A stretch of DNA of 64,000 nt, taken from Blastocladiella emersonii ATCC 22665. Its lineage: Eukaryota > Blastocladiomycota > Blastocladiomycetes > Blastocladiales > Blastocladiaceae. Positions 31,637-42,149 of this stretch are shown here, piece after piece; position 1 is the first letter of the stretch, and each line of letters opens with the position of its first letter. The DNA is taken from positions 1 through 64,000 of the forward strand of contig JANHCV010000016.1 of NCBI GenBank assembly GCA_025594325.1, given 5' to 3'. Both the position numbers and the translations under genes were made by a program. The notes under the pieces are model-generated. The model did no database searches. It was not told the origin of the DNA and saw only the letters and a list, made by a program, of their open reading frames with translations.

Positions 31637-32917
31637 ATCACTTTACTGTGGTGGTCGTCACAGCGGCCTGAGTCATAATATACCGTTGGGCAGTGTCGTC
31701 TTCCGGGCGACGACGTGCCGGCGTTTCACTCCTCGCCCGCCCTCTCGCACGCGCTCCGTGTCGGTCGCGCCGCCGCCATTGCCACGGCCGACAATCAGCT
31801 CGAGCTACTCAGTTGTTCAAGCTCGTGACGATGCTCTTTCAGAGGGGGGGTCCAGCCGTTTAATCCCACTGATACATAGCACAGCCCTCGCGAGGACGAG
31901 GTCGAGGCATACTCGCGTCGTGTCCGTGTCACTTTGTGGCCACGATGACGGCCACCGCCGCGGTCGTGAACCGCCGGAGCCACGACGATGACTTGCACGC
32001 TTCAAGCGGTTCCAGCGCAACCGACGGATCGTGCTGGTGTATAAGAGAGCCGCCTGCGCGACGGCCACCGCGGCAATCTCCTCGGTTTCGTGGTCGTTGT
32101 CAATGGCCGCGATGATCTGTTCCTCACGTCTGGCCCCGCACCGCAAGAAGCGACGGTCTACGTATCGACACAAGGCTGGACCAACCCGTGCTTGACGACA
32201 AGAGTGGTCGCGTCGCGTCACGTCCTCTCACGCGCTCAATCGGACCTCACCAGTGCGCGTCGTGTTGTTGGAGTCTCCGACATACGCCTCGCTCGCGGCT
32301 GCAGAACGTTGGCCGAGAGGGGAGAGGGTTCGCGCTAGCGCGTACGGACCGCGCAGGCATCCCTCGCGTCGAGCTTCCGCTATAGATCAGACTGGGCCAG
32401 ACGTAAAGTAGCAACGTAGGGTTATCGTAACCGCAACGAAAGATGTGCCAGAGCTCATATGGTGTCATCGGCCACTTTCCAGGCGCGCGCACAAAGCAAC
32501 TAAGGCATTTTCGCGTCATCTTTCCGAGTAAACCAGCTCAGCGCAGAGCACCACAGTAAAAGCCAGAGCGCGAGAAAAGTGACCCCGGAAAACTTTCGAC
32601 AGAGCAAGAGCGAGAGCGGGTCTCCGGGGAACCGGCGCGGTTTTGAGCTTCCGAAGCGAATTGGCGCGGTCAGCTGGGATCAGCTGACCAGTTGTCTCAC
32701 TGTCTCACACGCGCGCGGCGCGTCGCATCGACGCGTTTTTCGCGCCGACGCGAGGGTTTGGGGGGCAATGTCTCGCCACTGAATGAACGCGTCAATGGGG
32801 CGCGCGTTGGGATACAGCGCCCGCGACGCGTCCTCGCTCTCCTCGCGCACTCCACCTTTGCAACGGACCGAGCAGTACTCTTACGATATCAACCCGTCCA
32901 CCCGACGCACCACACCT
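31637..32917. other. outer right arm and RasGEF upstream region
   Basis: Up to 32620 this mirrors 20712-21695. The remaining 297 bp are unique and lead to the RasGEF-like gene. No further gene is recognised. Confidence 0.5.
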
Positions 32918-34686
32918 ATGTCAGCCACCATCCCCCTCGCCGTGCCCGAGGGCAACGTGCGGCGGCTGCGCACGCTGTTCGAGGAGGTGGCGCAGCAGTC
33001 GCACCCGACGGCCGTGTCCGCGAGCCCCTCGACCGCCGATCTCAAGCTGCGCAAGCGGCACTCGATCCACGGCGGCGGCGGCGGGACCTCATCCGTCATG
33101 CAGAGCGCCTCGTCGTTCGTCCGTCGCAGCCTGCACCTCCCCGGTTCCGCCGGCGCGCGCGCCATGGGCAAGGTCGTGCCCGAGCACCTCGCGGGCGACC
33201 CGCCGCTCCAGCTCCCGCGCACACGCACGTCGTCGTCAGTCGACCACGCCGCGACGTCCCGCGCGAGTCTCGCGTCGATCAAGCACCACCACCGGTCCGT
33301 CGCGACGTCGCCGTCGTCGGACGACGATGGCGGCGCGGCGCTCGAGTACGCGATGAGCGCGCCGACGCAGCTGGGCGACGCCGAGTCCGCGCCGTCCCCT
33401 CCGACCGCGCTGCCCAAGTCGAGCAGCGCGCACGCGCTGCCCAAGTCGAGCAGCGCGCACGCGCTGCCCAAGTCGAGCAGCGCGCACGCGCTCGCTGCAC
33501 CTCCCGCCGCGTCCCTCAACCCCAAGTCGCCGCTGATCAGCCGCCTGCGCCACCTCGTGGTGCGCAAGCCGGTCGACGGGGCGCTGTCGCCGCTGACGAG
33601 CGAGTCCAAGGTCGTGTCGTCGTCCGAGAAGACGCTGGTCGACGAGACGGTTTCGGTGGCCGAGAAGCCGCTCAAGCTGCGGCGCAAGAAGCGCGTGGTG
33701 CCGCTGCCCGAGTCGCCGCGGTCGGGTAGCCCGACGGGCGACGGCGAGTCCGAGTGCGACGACAACGCGGGGCTCGTGGCGCCCGCGACGAGTCCCGCGC
33801 GCGCGATGCCGCCGCGGGCCAAGCCGGTGCCCGAGGACGAGTGTACGTATTCTCGCGATCCGCGTCCGTGGCCATGGACTGACTTCTTCCCCATCCAGTC
33901 AAGCCGCGCAAAACGCTGGGCCGCACCGTCCTCCGCGCCATGACGAACCTGATGGCGGGAGTCAAGAAAGACACGTCGTCAGTGTGGTTCCAGTACTCGT
34001 CGTCGGAGATCGCGGCGGTGATGACGGCGCTCGACGCGGCCGAGTGGATGGTCGTGCAGTGCGAGATGCGGCGCGACCTGAGCAAGTCGGCCGAGGCGCT
34101 GGCGCGCATGTCGTCGCGGTTCAACAAGGTGGTCGGCGTCGTCAAGGCCGACCTGCTCGGCCACGAGGAGGCCGCGGGCGCGGGCGCGGGCGACGAGATG
34201 CGGTCGGCGCTCGTCCAGAAGTTGATACGCGTCGGCGAGGTACGATCCACTCGTGGTGGCCACGCGGTGACCATGGCCATACTGACTTTCGCGACCGACG
34301 TGTAGAAACTGCTAGTGTACAACAACTACGCGTCGCTGCAAGCCATCGCGACCGCACTCCAGTTCGCGGACCTCGACTCGGTCGCGCTGGCGCGCCCCGA
34401 CCGCGAGTCCCTGCAGCACATATTCCGGCTGACGGACCACGCGCACAACTTCGAGGTGCTACGGTCGCGCATGGACTCGCTGGTGTGGGACCTGAACGGG
34501 CGCGGTATCCCGTTCGTGGTGCCGTACCTGCGCGACGCCGTGTACGTCAAGGAGGTGCAGGACCTGTTCGGCGCGGACCGCGCCGTCGTCCTGACCACGT
34601 ACATGGCCGCGCTGTCTGAGCTCAAGGTCCCGAGCCCCGGGTACCTCGCGGGGACCTCGCTGCTCGCGTTCCAGATGCTCGCGTAG
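32918..34686 (+). CDS. RasGEF (Cdc25-homology) domain protein, divergent
   Basis: Three exons (32918-33842, 33899-34239, 34306-34686) give 548 residues. A start at 32783 would add 45 residues and cannot be excluded. The N-terminal 300 residues are Ser/Pro/basic and low complexity, with a triple ALPKSSSAH repeat. The C-terminal 230 residues resemble a Cdc25-type RasGEF domain: FNKVVGVVKADLL, IRVGEKLLVYNNYASLQAI, ATALQFADLDSVALARP, and IPFVVPYLRDAVYVKEVQDL, which matches the 'IPF-G-YL-DL-FI-E' signature. RasGEFs activate Ras-type GTPases by releasing GDP. The first helices of the domain are hard to align, no REM domain is evident, and the fit overall is weak, so catalytic activity is uncertain. 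Confidence 0.65.
33407..33487 (+). repeat. tandem 27-bp repeat, three perfect copies
   Basis: Three consecutive perfect 27-bp units encode ALPKSSSAH three times in the disordered N-terminus of the RasGEF-like protein. Perfect identity at DNA level indicates recent slippage or unequal exchange. Confidence 0.9.
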
Positions 34687-35094
34687 GCGATGCATGATGG
34701 TGATGATGTGTAGTATATAAAATAAACCGTTTTCGTCGTTACGTCGTTCGAGAGCGATGCGGGACGCGCGCGCGCGTGGCACTGCCGCGGCCGTTGACGA
34801 CCCGTGGGCTCGCTCGTTGGCGGAAGGTTCCCGTTACGTGGTGGAGAGGAGAGTTCTAGCGATTCGATCGAGGAGGGGAAGGGGAGGGCGGAAGGGTTGG
34901 TTACAAAAAGAGCAGTAGAGCAAGGATACAAGGGAGGGAAGGGAAAACGTTCAAGTCATGGGAGCGAAAGTCAGAGAGGGAACACGCAGGAAAGGAGAGA
35001 CAAGTATCATGTTGGACGAGCGACTGATGGCGAGCGACAAAGTCAGCGAGGGTTCCAAGCACGGCCACAAGCCAGAGAAAGCGTACCCAGCCCA
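34687..35094. other. convergent intergenic region
   Basis: 408 bp between the 3' ends of the RasGEF-like (+) and Spa2-like (-) genes. An AT-rich tatataaaataaacc near 34715 may serve polyadenylation. Nothing else is recognised. Confidence 0.5.
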
Positions 35095-37318
35095 TCAGGG
35101 CTCGAGGAGACCGACGAGCTCCTTGGTGAACTTGGCCACCTCGTAGGACGCGGACGCGAGCTTTTGCTTGGACGGCTTGAGCCCGGGGTCGCGCATGATG
35201 GCGTCGCCGTACTCGGCGAGGGCGTCGTTGGACTGCTGCAACCGGTGGAGGATGTCGAACCCGCGGTCGCGCACGTGGCGGGTCGCCGCCGACTGGTCGA
35301 ACGTCGCCGAGCACGCGTTCGACAGCTGCGTCACCACGGTCGTGATCTGCGTCACCGTGTCCATGAACTCGTCGTCGAACGTGTTGTTGCGCATCGCGAT
35401 CAGCAGCGACTGGATCGCCTGAACAATCATGTCCGTCTGCTGCTCCACGAACATGCGCAGGTCCTCGAGCTCGAGCGAGTTGCGCCGCCGGTCCTCGGCC
35501 GCCGCGGCCGCCGCTGCCGACGGGAGCGGCGACGACTGCGACGCGGGCGGCGTCGCGTACATGCCACCGCCGTTCCCGTTCCCCGCACCGCGCACGCCGA
35601 TCAGGTCCGCGAGCTGGTAGATGGTATCGGTGAGCCCGTGCGCGGCGCGCTCGAGCTCGGGCGCCGTGTGCGACGGGTGGTCGGCGCCCGTGGCGTGGGC
35701 CTTGGCGGCGGTCATGAGCGACGTGAGGCAGCCCGTGAGCTGGGTCTTGCAGTGGAGCAGGTCCTCGCGCTGCTGCACCGAGAGGGCGCCGGGCTCGGAC
35801 TCGCGGGCCTCGACGTCCTCGGTGATGGTCTTGCACCCAAACACGATGTTCTTCATGGCGACCAGCACGTCGGTGCGGTTGTCGCTGTGGGCGGCGCGCA
35901 GCAGGCCGTCGACGGCGTCGCGGTACGTGTTGAGCTTGTCCTCGGCGATGGCGCCCGCCGAGTACTGCTGCTGCTGCTGGTACTGCTGCTGCTGCTGGGG
36001 CGCGGGCGACACGGCACGCGCGCCGGCCTGCTGCTGGAGCTGTGCGCGCAGCTGGCGGATGAGCTCCTGGTCGCGGTCGTAAGCGCGGCGGAGGTCGTCG
36101 TTCTCAGCGCGGACCTGCTTGAGCTGGCTGACGATCCGCTCGGCCTCGAGCTTGACGTCCTGGGCGAGCCGCTGCTGCGCGCGGAACTCGGCGTCCATGC
36201 GGGCCTTCTCGTCGCGGGCGGCGCGCAGGGCGGCCTCGAGGTCCTCGTTGACGGCCGACAGCTCGTGGATCTGGTCCTGCAGCGGGCGGACCTGGTCGCG
36301 CTCGTTCTGCAGCTTGGTCTCGAGGATGGTGACGGTCTTGGTCAGCGACGCAATCTTGGCCTCGTACTCGCCGCGCACCGCGTCGAGCTGTGCAGGCGAG
36401 ACGCCGCCCGAGGCGGGGTTACCGCCGCCGTCCTTGACCATGAGGTTGCCGAGATCGGCCATGAGGGCGTCGAGCGACTGGAAGTTGACGCTGCCGGCCT
36501 GCGACCCGGCGTCGGACCGGTTGTCGTCGGCAAACTGCTGCTGCTTGCCGGGCGAGACGGCCGAGGGGCCCGATGCGGAGGGCTTGCCGCCCTGGGCGGG
36601 GGCGAGGAAGCCGCGGTCGGACGCGGGCGACAGCGGCATAGAGAGAGAGTTGGTCCCCGCGTTGGATCCGCGGCGCGCGGCGTTGATGGGCGGGATGCCG
36701 TTGGGCGGTGCGGCCGCGGCGGGCGCGACGGGCGGCGAGGCCATAGACGGGCGGTTCGCAGCGGCAGCCTCTGCCTCGGCCTCGAGGCGCTGGCTGACCT
36801 CGAGGAGGACGGGGAAGCGGACCTCGAGCTCGAAGAAGACGTCGGCGGCGAGGTCCTTGAATCGGTTCTTGGGCAGGGTGGCGAGCTTCTGGCGCGCCTG
36901 GTTGCGCTTCGGGTGGAAGTCGTCGCGCACGGGCAGGAAGGGGACCTCGGCGTCGTTCTGCAGGCGGCGGGTCATTTCGTCGTACACGTCGGTCGACAGC
37001 TCCTGGAACTGCAGCTTGGACAGGCGCGTCAGCTTGTCGCGGGCATTCTGGCGCTGCTGCGAGATGGACTGCTGGTCTACGTAGTGGCGTAACGCGACGA
37101 GGGGGAGGGTAAAGATAGCGACGGTGAGTGACACCACCACGGTCCGCGGCGCCGGAGAAGAGCGTACTGCGATCGGGGTGGTTCTCGAGGAAGCGGCGCA
37201 GCGACTCGTAGTACTGGGCGGCGACCTCGAAGCCCGGGATGACGATGGAGGCGAACGGGCTCGGGCCGCCCGCGGCAGGCGGCGCGGCCGAGTGTGGCGG
37301 CGGCGGTGGTTGGGTCAT
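35095..37318 (-). CDS. Spa2/Sph1-like polarity scaffold
   Basis: Two exons (37318-37141, 37076-35095; donor GTGGTG) give 719 residues. Residues about 25-140 hold [12 protein letters not shown] and two SHD1 repeats: [20 protein letters not shown] with VYDEMTRR, and [20 protein letters not shown] with FFELEVRFP. This is the Spa2-homology/GIT repeat that binds MAP-kinase kinases and polarity partners. A central coiled coil follows ([20 protein letters not shown] onward), then a polyglutamine patch ([11 protein letters not shown]), and a C-terminal helical domain ([20 protein letters not shown]) like the Spa2/GIT tail. No ArfGAP or ankyrin repeats are encoded, which separates it from animal GIT proteins and fits fungal Spa2, the polarisome scaffold at growing tips. 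Confidence 0.85.
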
Positions 37319-38043
37319 GGCGGGACGGCCGTGACGGGGGCGGGGCGGGCGCGTTGCGGCGTGTGCGGTTGATGTTACGTTGCGGTTTACGTGGTGGTGT
37401 ATGCTACGTTCGAGGTGAGGAGAGCGTGAGTGGGCGCCGAAGCAGTGTGGTGGTGGCGTCGAGGCGCGGCGCGGGCGTGTCCTTCGTCTCCCGCTGCAAC
37501 TCGCCTCTCCTCACCTCGCCTCTCCCGCTCGGAACAGCGCCGGATCCGGAACGCCGGCGTAGCGCGCACGCGGGACGCCAACCCCCGCACTCGCGGACAC
37601 GCGGGCCCCGGTGACGGTGCAGTGGCGCAGGCGACGCCGCCGTGTCCGCGGCCGCCGTGAAAGTGGGCTCTACGGACCTCCTCCTTCAACGAGCTTCGAG
37701 CAGCGGGAGACGAAGCAGTTCCCGGCTTAACCTCGCACTCGGAACCCTGCAAGCGAGCGCGGCGGGCGCATGCACGGTTGCTCGCGCCTCGGATCGGGTG
37801 CCTCCGACTCTCAACGGCCTCCTCTGGCCTCCTCTCTCGCAAGATTGAGTCGACGGCGGCGGCGGCATGGTGGCGAAGTCGGCCGCGGCCCACGCGGGCC
37901 AGCCCTGGCAAGGGAACTGGCCCTGGGTCGCGACGCGTGACGGGGACCGCCCACGTGATGCCCGGGATCGCTGCACCGCGCGCTTCGAGAGCGAGCCCGG
38001 CCGGCCCTCCGTGCCAGCTCGGCAACATACCTCAGTCTGTGCA
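37319..38043. promoter_or_regulatory. divergent promoter region, Spa2-like and Tfb2
   Basis: 725 bp between divergent start codons. No gene, tRNA or repeat is seen; it presumably contains both promoters. Confidence 0.5.
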
Positions 38044-40110
38044 ATGGATCACTCGCCACCAGCGGCAACCGACGACGGATACGTCAAGGTGTGCGCCCTG
38101 CGCGCCCGTCGCGTCGTGTTCGCGAACCAACCTGTTCGGATGACGGTGTAGAGGGACATTATCACCTACCTCCTCAACTTTCCCGCCTCCACCTTTGACA
38201 GCCTCTACAAGCAGCCCGCAACATGTCTCGCCATCTTCCGGTGCGTGGTTGCCGCGCGGTCCACGACCCCACTGATTGCGCTGACTCGATCGCACTGTCC
38301 AGGCTGCTCCCGCCGCTCTCCAAGCAGATCGTCATGCGCATGCTTTACCTCCACTACCCGCTCGCCACCGCTGAGATGCACTCGTGGGTGCGCGAGGACT
38401 CGATTGCGTACGCACACTCGCCTCGCACGCACCCCACCGATCACTAAGAGCACCGCCCCCACTCACAGCCAGATGAACGCCGCCCTCGAGCGCGCCAGCA
38501 AGTTCAAGATCCTGCAGTGCGACGCCAACCAGTGGTCGCTGCACGAGACGTTCCGGTCCGAGTTCCAGAACGCGCTGACGGGCCGCGGCCTGCAGAGCAG
38601 CTTCGGCTCCCTCGCCACGGGGTCCGACCGCCACGCCGTCGACATCCCGTTTCTCGACAACTCGGCCAAGGAGAGCTGGGAGGCCGTGCTGCAGTTCATG
38701 GTCGGCACCGCCAACATCTCGTCGCCGCCGCTCGCCGTCCTCAAGATCCTCGAAGACTCGCACCTCATGAAGCGGTCTTCGGAGCACGGCCCGCTCGTCA
38801 TCACCCACCACGGCTTCCAGTTCCTCCTCCAGGACATCAACTCGCAGGTCTGGGCCCTGTTGCTCCAGTACCTCGACCTCATCACCAGCGGCGAGCTCGG
38901 CATGGCCGAGGTCGACGTGCTCAACTTTTTGTTCCTGCTCAGCTCCATGGAGCTCGGCGCCGCCTACTCGACCGAGGTCCTCAGCGACACCCAAAAGGCC
39001 GTGCTCAAGGACATGAAGGCGTTCGGCATTGTGTACCAGCGCAAGAGCAAGCACAAGCGCTTCTACCCGACGCGCCTCGCCACCACGCTGACCAACGGGA
39101 AGCTCGCGATCCGGCACGCCGAGGGCGAGCAGGACGGGTTCATCCTGCTCGAGACCAACTTCCGCCTGTACGCGTACACGGCGTCGTCGCTGCAGATCTC
39201 GATCCTCGAGCTGTTCGTCAACATCTCGGCCAAGTTCCCCAACTTCGTTTTGGGGGTGATCACCCGCGACTCGATCCTGCGCGCCGTCGCCAAGGGCATC
39301 ACCGCCGAGCAGATCATCGCCTTCCTCACCAACAACGCCCACCCGCTCATGCGCAAGAACTCGCCCGTCCTCCCCGTCACCGTCGTCGACCAGCTGCGCC
39401 TGTGGGAAATGGAGACCAAGCGGCTCCACTCGGCCCGCGGGCGACTCTTCTCCGGGTTCCCCAACGCCCGCGAGTTCGATATCCTCGTCGAATACGCCAA
39501 GTCCATCGACGCCGTCCTCTGGGCCTCCCGCGACGCGCTCTCGTTCGTCGTCCGCGAGGAGAGCTACAAGTCCATCGACGCGTTCATCGCCAACACCAAG
39601 AAGCGGCGCCTTGAGCGCGCCCAGATCCAGCGCGACCGCGAGCGTGAGGCTGCCGCGGCCGCGGCGGCAGCGGCGGGAGCGAGTGCACGGCCACCGCCTC
39701 CTCCGCCGCAGGCGCGCGATGATCACCACCAGCACCACCATGGCAACCATCACCATCACCCTCATCCTCACAACCCGCAGCACCAGCAACCTCCGCACCA
39801 CCACCGCGGCAGCTCCTCGCACTCGCACTCGGCTTCCGCGGACCGCCGCCACCAGCACCACGCGCAGCATCAACAGCCCCTGCAGCAGCCGTACGCGCCG
39901 CAGGTGCCGCCACCCAACCGGACGCACCACCACCACCACTCGGCCGGCCGTCCCGCTCACGGCGGGCACCACCACCCGCAGCAGCAACACGACGGTGTTG
40001 GTCGGCCATCGTCGCACGGCCTCCCGCCGCGGCCGCTCGAGCGCCCGCCGCCGCCGCCGTCGCAGCAGCCGCAGCAGCAGCCCCCTCCGCCGCGCCGGCT
40101 CCCGTACTAG
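38044..40110 (+). CDS. TFB2: TFIIH subunit Tfb2 (p52/GTF2H4)
   Basis: Four exons (38044-38088, 38152-38240, 38303-38407, 38469-40110) give 626 residues. Family motifs run through residues 16-460: ITYLLNFPASTFDSLYKQPA, TCLAIFR, LPPLSKQIVMRMLYL, ERASKFKILQ, FQFLLQDINSQVWALLLQYL, IVYQRKSKHKRFYPTRLATT, LETNFRLYAYTASSLQISIL, GITAEQIIAFLTNNAHPL and DQLRLWEMETKRL. Tfb2 anchors the XPB helicase in TFIIH for transcription initiation and nucleotide excision repair, in the nucleus. Its C-terminal domain (YKSIDAFIANTKKRRLERAQ) would bind Tfb5. Human p52 ends about there at 462 residues. Here a further 150 residues rich in His, Pro and Gln follow. The tail is in the same exon and probably disordered. Confidence 0.95.
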
Positions 40111-40198
40111 CTGTAATACACTCGCGTAGGCCCGTTTTGATGCATAGTAGTTTGTGTATATCATCCTCGCTCCACCTCCCCGTCCGCGTCACGACCGA

Positions 40199-41872
40199 CT
40201 AGTACCCGCCGTTCCGCTGCATATCGTTGAGCGTCGACTGCAGCTTGCTCGCGGCGTCGGACGCGAGACTCTTGAGCGTGGTGATATCCGCGGCCGCCTG
40301 CGTCGCGAGCTTGCGCGCAAACTCGCGCGCCGACTCCTCGACGGCGCTGAAATCCGTGCCCCCACCCGGACTCCGCGCCGGCCCTGCCCCCGCGGCCGCG
40401 TCTTCGGGCCGCCCAAAGTACGCCGACGACGAGATGGCGCGTGCGCCCGAGAACTGCGACAGGCGTGCGCGGTCCTCGTCGGACGTGGGCGCGTGCGCGT
40501 TGCGCCCGAAATACATGTCGGACGAGATGGATTTCGCGCCCGAGAAGCGGTTCTGCGCGTCCGTCGACGGGTTCATCGGGCCCGACGGTTTCGGCGGGGT
40601 CCGGCCCGTGTTGAGCGATAGCTTGCCCATGCCCATCCCCAGACGGTCCATGTTCGGGCCCGCGATCACGGGCGCGGGGGCCGGCGCGGCCGCGGCGACG
40701 GGGGCGGCGGGGGTAGGGGCGGGCGAAGCAGCGGCGGCGGGAGTGGGGACCGACGGTGGGCGCGCAATCGCGCTAGCAGCGGCCGGAGCAGCCGGCGCGA
40801 GCGCGGCGGTGGCGGGGAACGCGGCCGCGGTCGGCGACAGCGCAAGCTGCTGCTTGCGCGTCTCCTCGACGGCCTTGGCCTGGGCCTCGGCGGCCGCGAA
40901 ATCGAACGGCGCGGCCGTCGCGCCGAGACCCTTGGGCTTGTTGGCGCGCACGGGGCCCGAGCTCAGGCCGAGTGGCCGGGCGCCGGGCGCGGCCACGGGC
41001 GCGAAAGGGTTGGCGGCCGCGACGGTGGAGGGAGTGCCGGTGCTGCCGAAGAGGGCGGGGCCCGGGGTGAACGGGTTGGTCGTGGTGAACGGGTTCGGGG
41101 TCGCGGTGATCCCGCCCGCGCCCGTGGAGCCGGCGGCGGGGCCGAACGAGGAGAAGAAGTCGGTCGTCGACGTCGACGCCGAGGCCGGCGCGTCCTCGAT
41201 GGCGACCTTGCCGGGGTTCCTGGAGTCGCGAGCGTGTGGGTCAGTGTCGGGTCCGAGGCCCGGGATGCACGAAGGAGAGCGTACCGCTTGCGGTCATCCT
41301 CGGCGAGCGCCTTGAGGCGGTCCTTCCACAGGGCCGCAGCGCGGCTCGAGTACTTTGCGGGGATGTCCTTGGTGGTACCGGCGTTGCCGCCGTGCTGCTT
41401 GAAGAACTCGGACGCGGCCTGGTTGCCGCCGCACTTCATGGTGCGCAGCTGGTCCCACGTCTAGGAGTTGGGGGGAATGTCAGTCGCGTCTCTGCGCGTG
41501 GGCGGGAGGCGAGCGGGCGTACCCATGTGTCGAGAATCGTCGACCGGACGAACGAGATGTGCACGCCGAGGTTGCGGTGGTGGCCCGAGCAGTCTGCGGC
41601 GCGTATGGAGCGTCGTCAGTCACAGTACCGTCGGAGGAACCGTGGCAGCAGGGGAAATGCGCACCGAGGCAGATGTAGATGCCGAGGGGAATCGACGCCC
41701 ACGTCGGGGCCGTCGCGCCGCAGTCGAAGCAGTTCTACGCATTCACCGACGTGCGTCAGTGGCACAGGTCCCCCAAACACGGACGGGCAGGCGCACTCAC
41801 CTGGTTGGCGCGCTGCTTCCCCTTGAGCTTCTTGAACAGGTCATCAATTTCCTGGCGCGTCGGCTCTTGCAT
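40199..41872 (-). CDS. GLO3: ArfGAP of the Glo3/ArfGAP2-3 type
   Basis: Five exons (41872-41801, 41734-41665, 41593-41523, 41460-41285, 41219-40199) give 469 residues. The ArfGAP zinc finger is C26-x2-C29-x16-C46-x2-C49 ([23 protein letters not shown]), then [15 protein letters not shown] with the catalytic Arg, and [16 protein letters not shown]. Near the C-terminus two Glo3-motif repeats appear ([14 protein letters not shown] and [14 protein letters not shown]), which place it in the ArfGAP2/3 (Glo3) branch. These proteins stimulate GTP hydrolysis by Arf1 on COPI vesicles at the Golgi. The middle is Ala/Pro-rich with NPF tripeptides ([14 protein letters not shown]), possible EH-domain ligands. 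It is convergent with Tfb2, 88 bp apart. Confidence 0.95.
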
Positions 41873-42149
41873 GGTGGCGGTGTGGTTTGGTATCGTTGCA
41901 GCGAGTCTGCGTGTGCTGTGCACGGCTTCGTGGTATCGCGGAGGGACAGCGGGGGAGAGGGCGGCGAGGGCGCGCAGGATGGAAGAGACACGACCGATCG
42001 CGCCGCCACAGCCACACTCGGTAACGTGGCGTCTGGGCGTCACCTGACGGGCGCGTCCACGCGTCGCTCTTTGCGGGGAGCAGGCCTCTCGTCCTTCAAG
42101 CTCTGCCCCAAGTCGAGTAACCCCAAACCTTCAATGTGAACCTGATGCA
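41873..42149. promoter_or_regulatory. bidirectional promoter region, ArfGAP and LRRCC1-like
   Basis: 277 bp between divergent start codons; no defined element recognised. Confidence 0.5.

Larger units (their letters stand above)
29164..32620 (-). repeat. right arm of a large inverted repeat (palindrome)
   Basis: Reverse complement of 20712-24168 over 3457 bp, with a single mismatch noticed at 29184. The spacer between arms is 4995 bp (24169-29163). The outer end lies 163-298 bp from the possible RasGEF-like gene starts (32783 or 32918), so part of that gene's upstream region is duplicated sequence. Near-identity implies either very recent duplication or ongoing gene conversion between arms. 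Confidence 0.95.

Noticed and set aside
20712-32620. Palindrome as a transposon with long inverted repeats
   Set aside because: No transposase, terminal motif or target-site duplication is visible, and the contents are a tRNA gene and ordinary genes.
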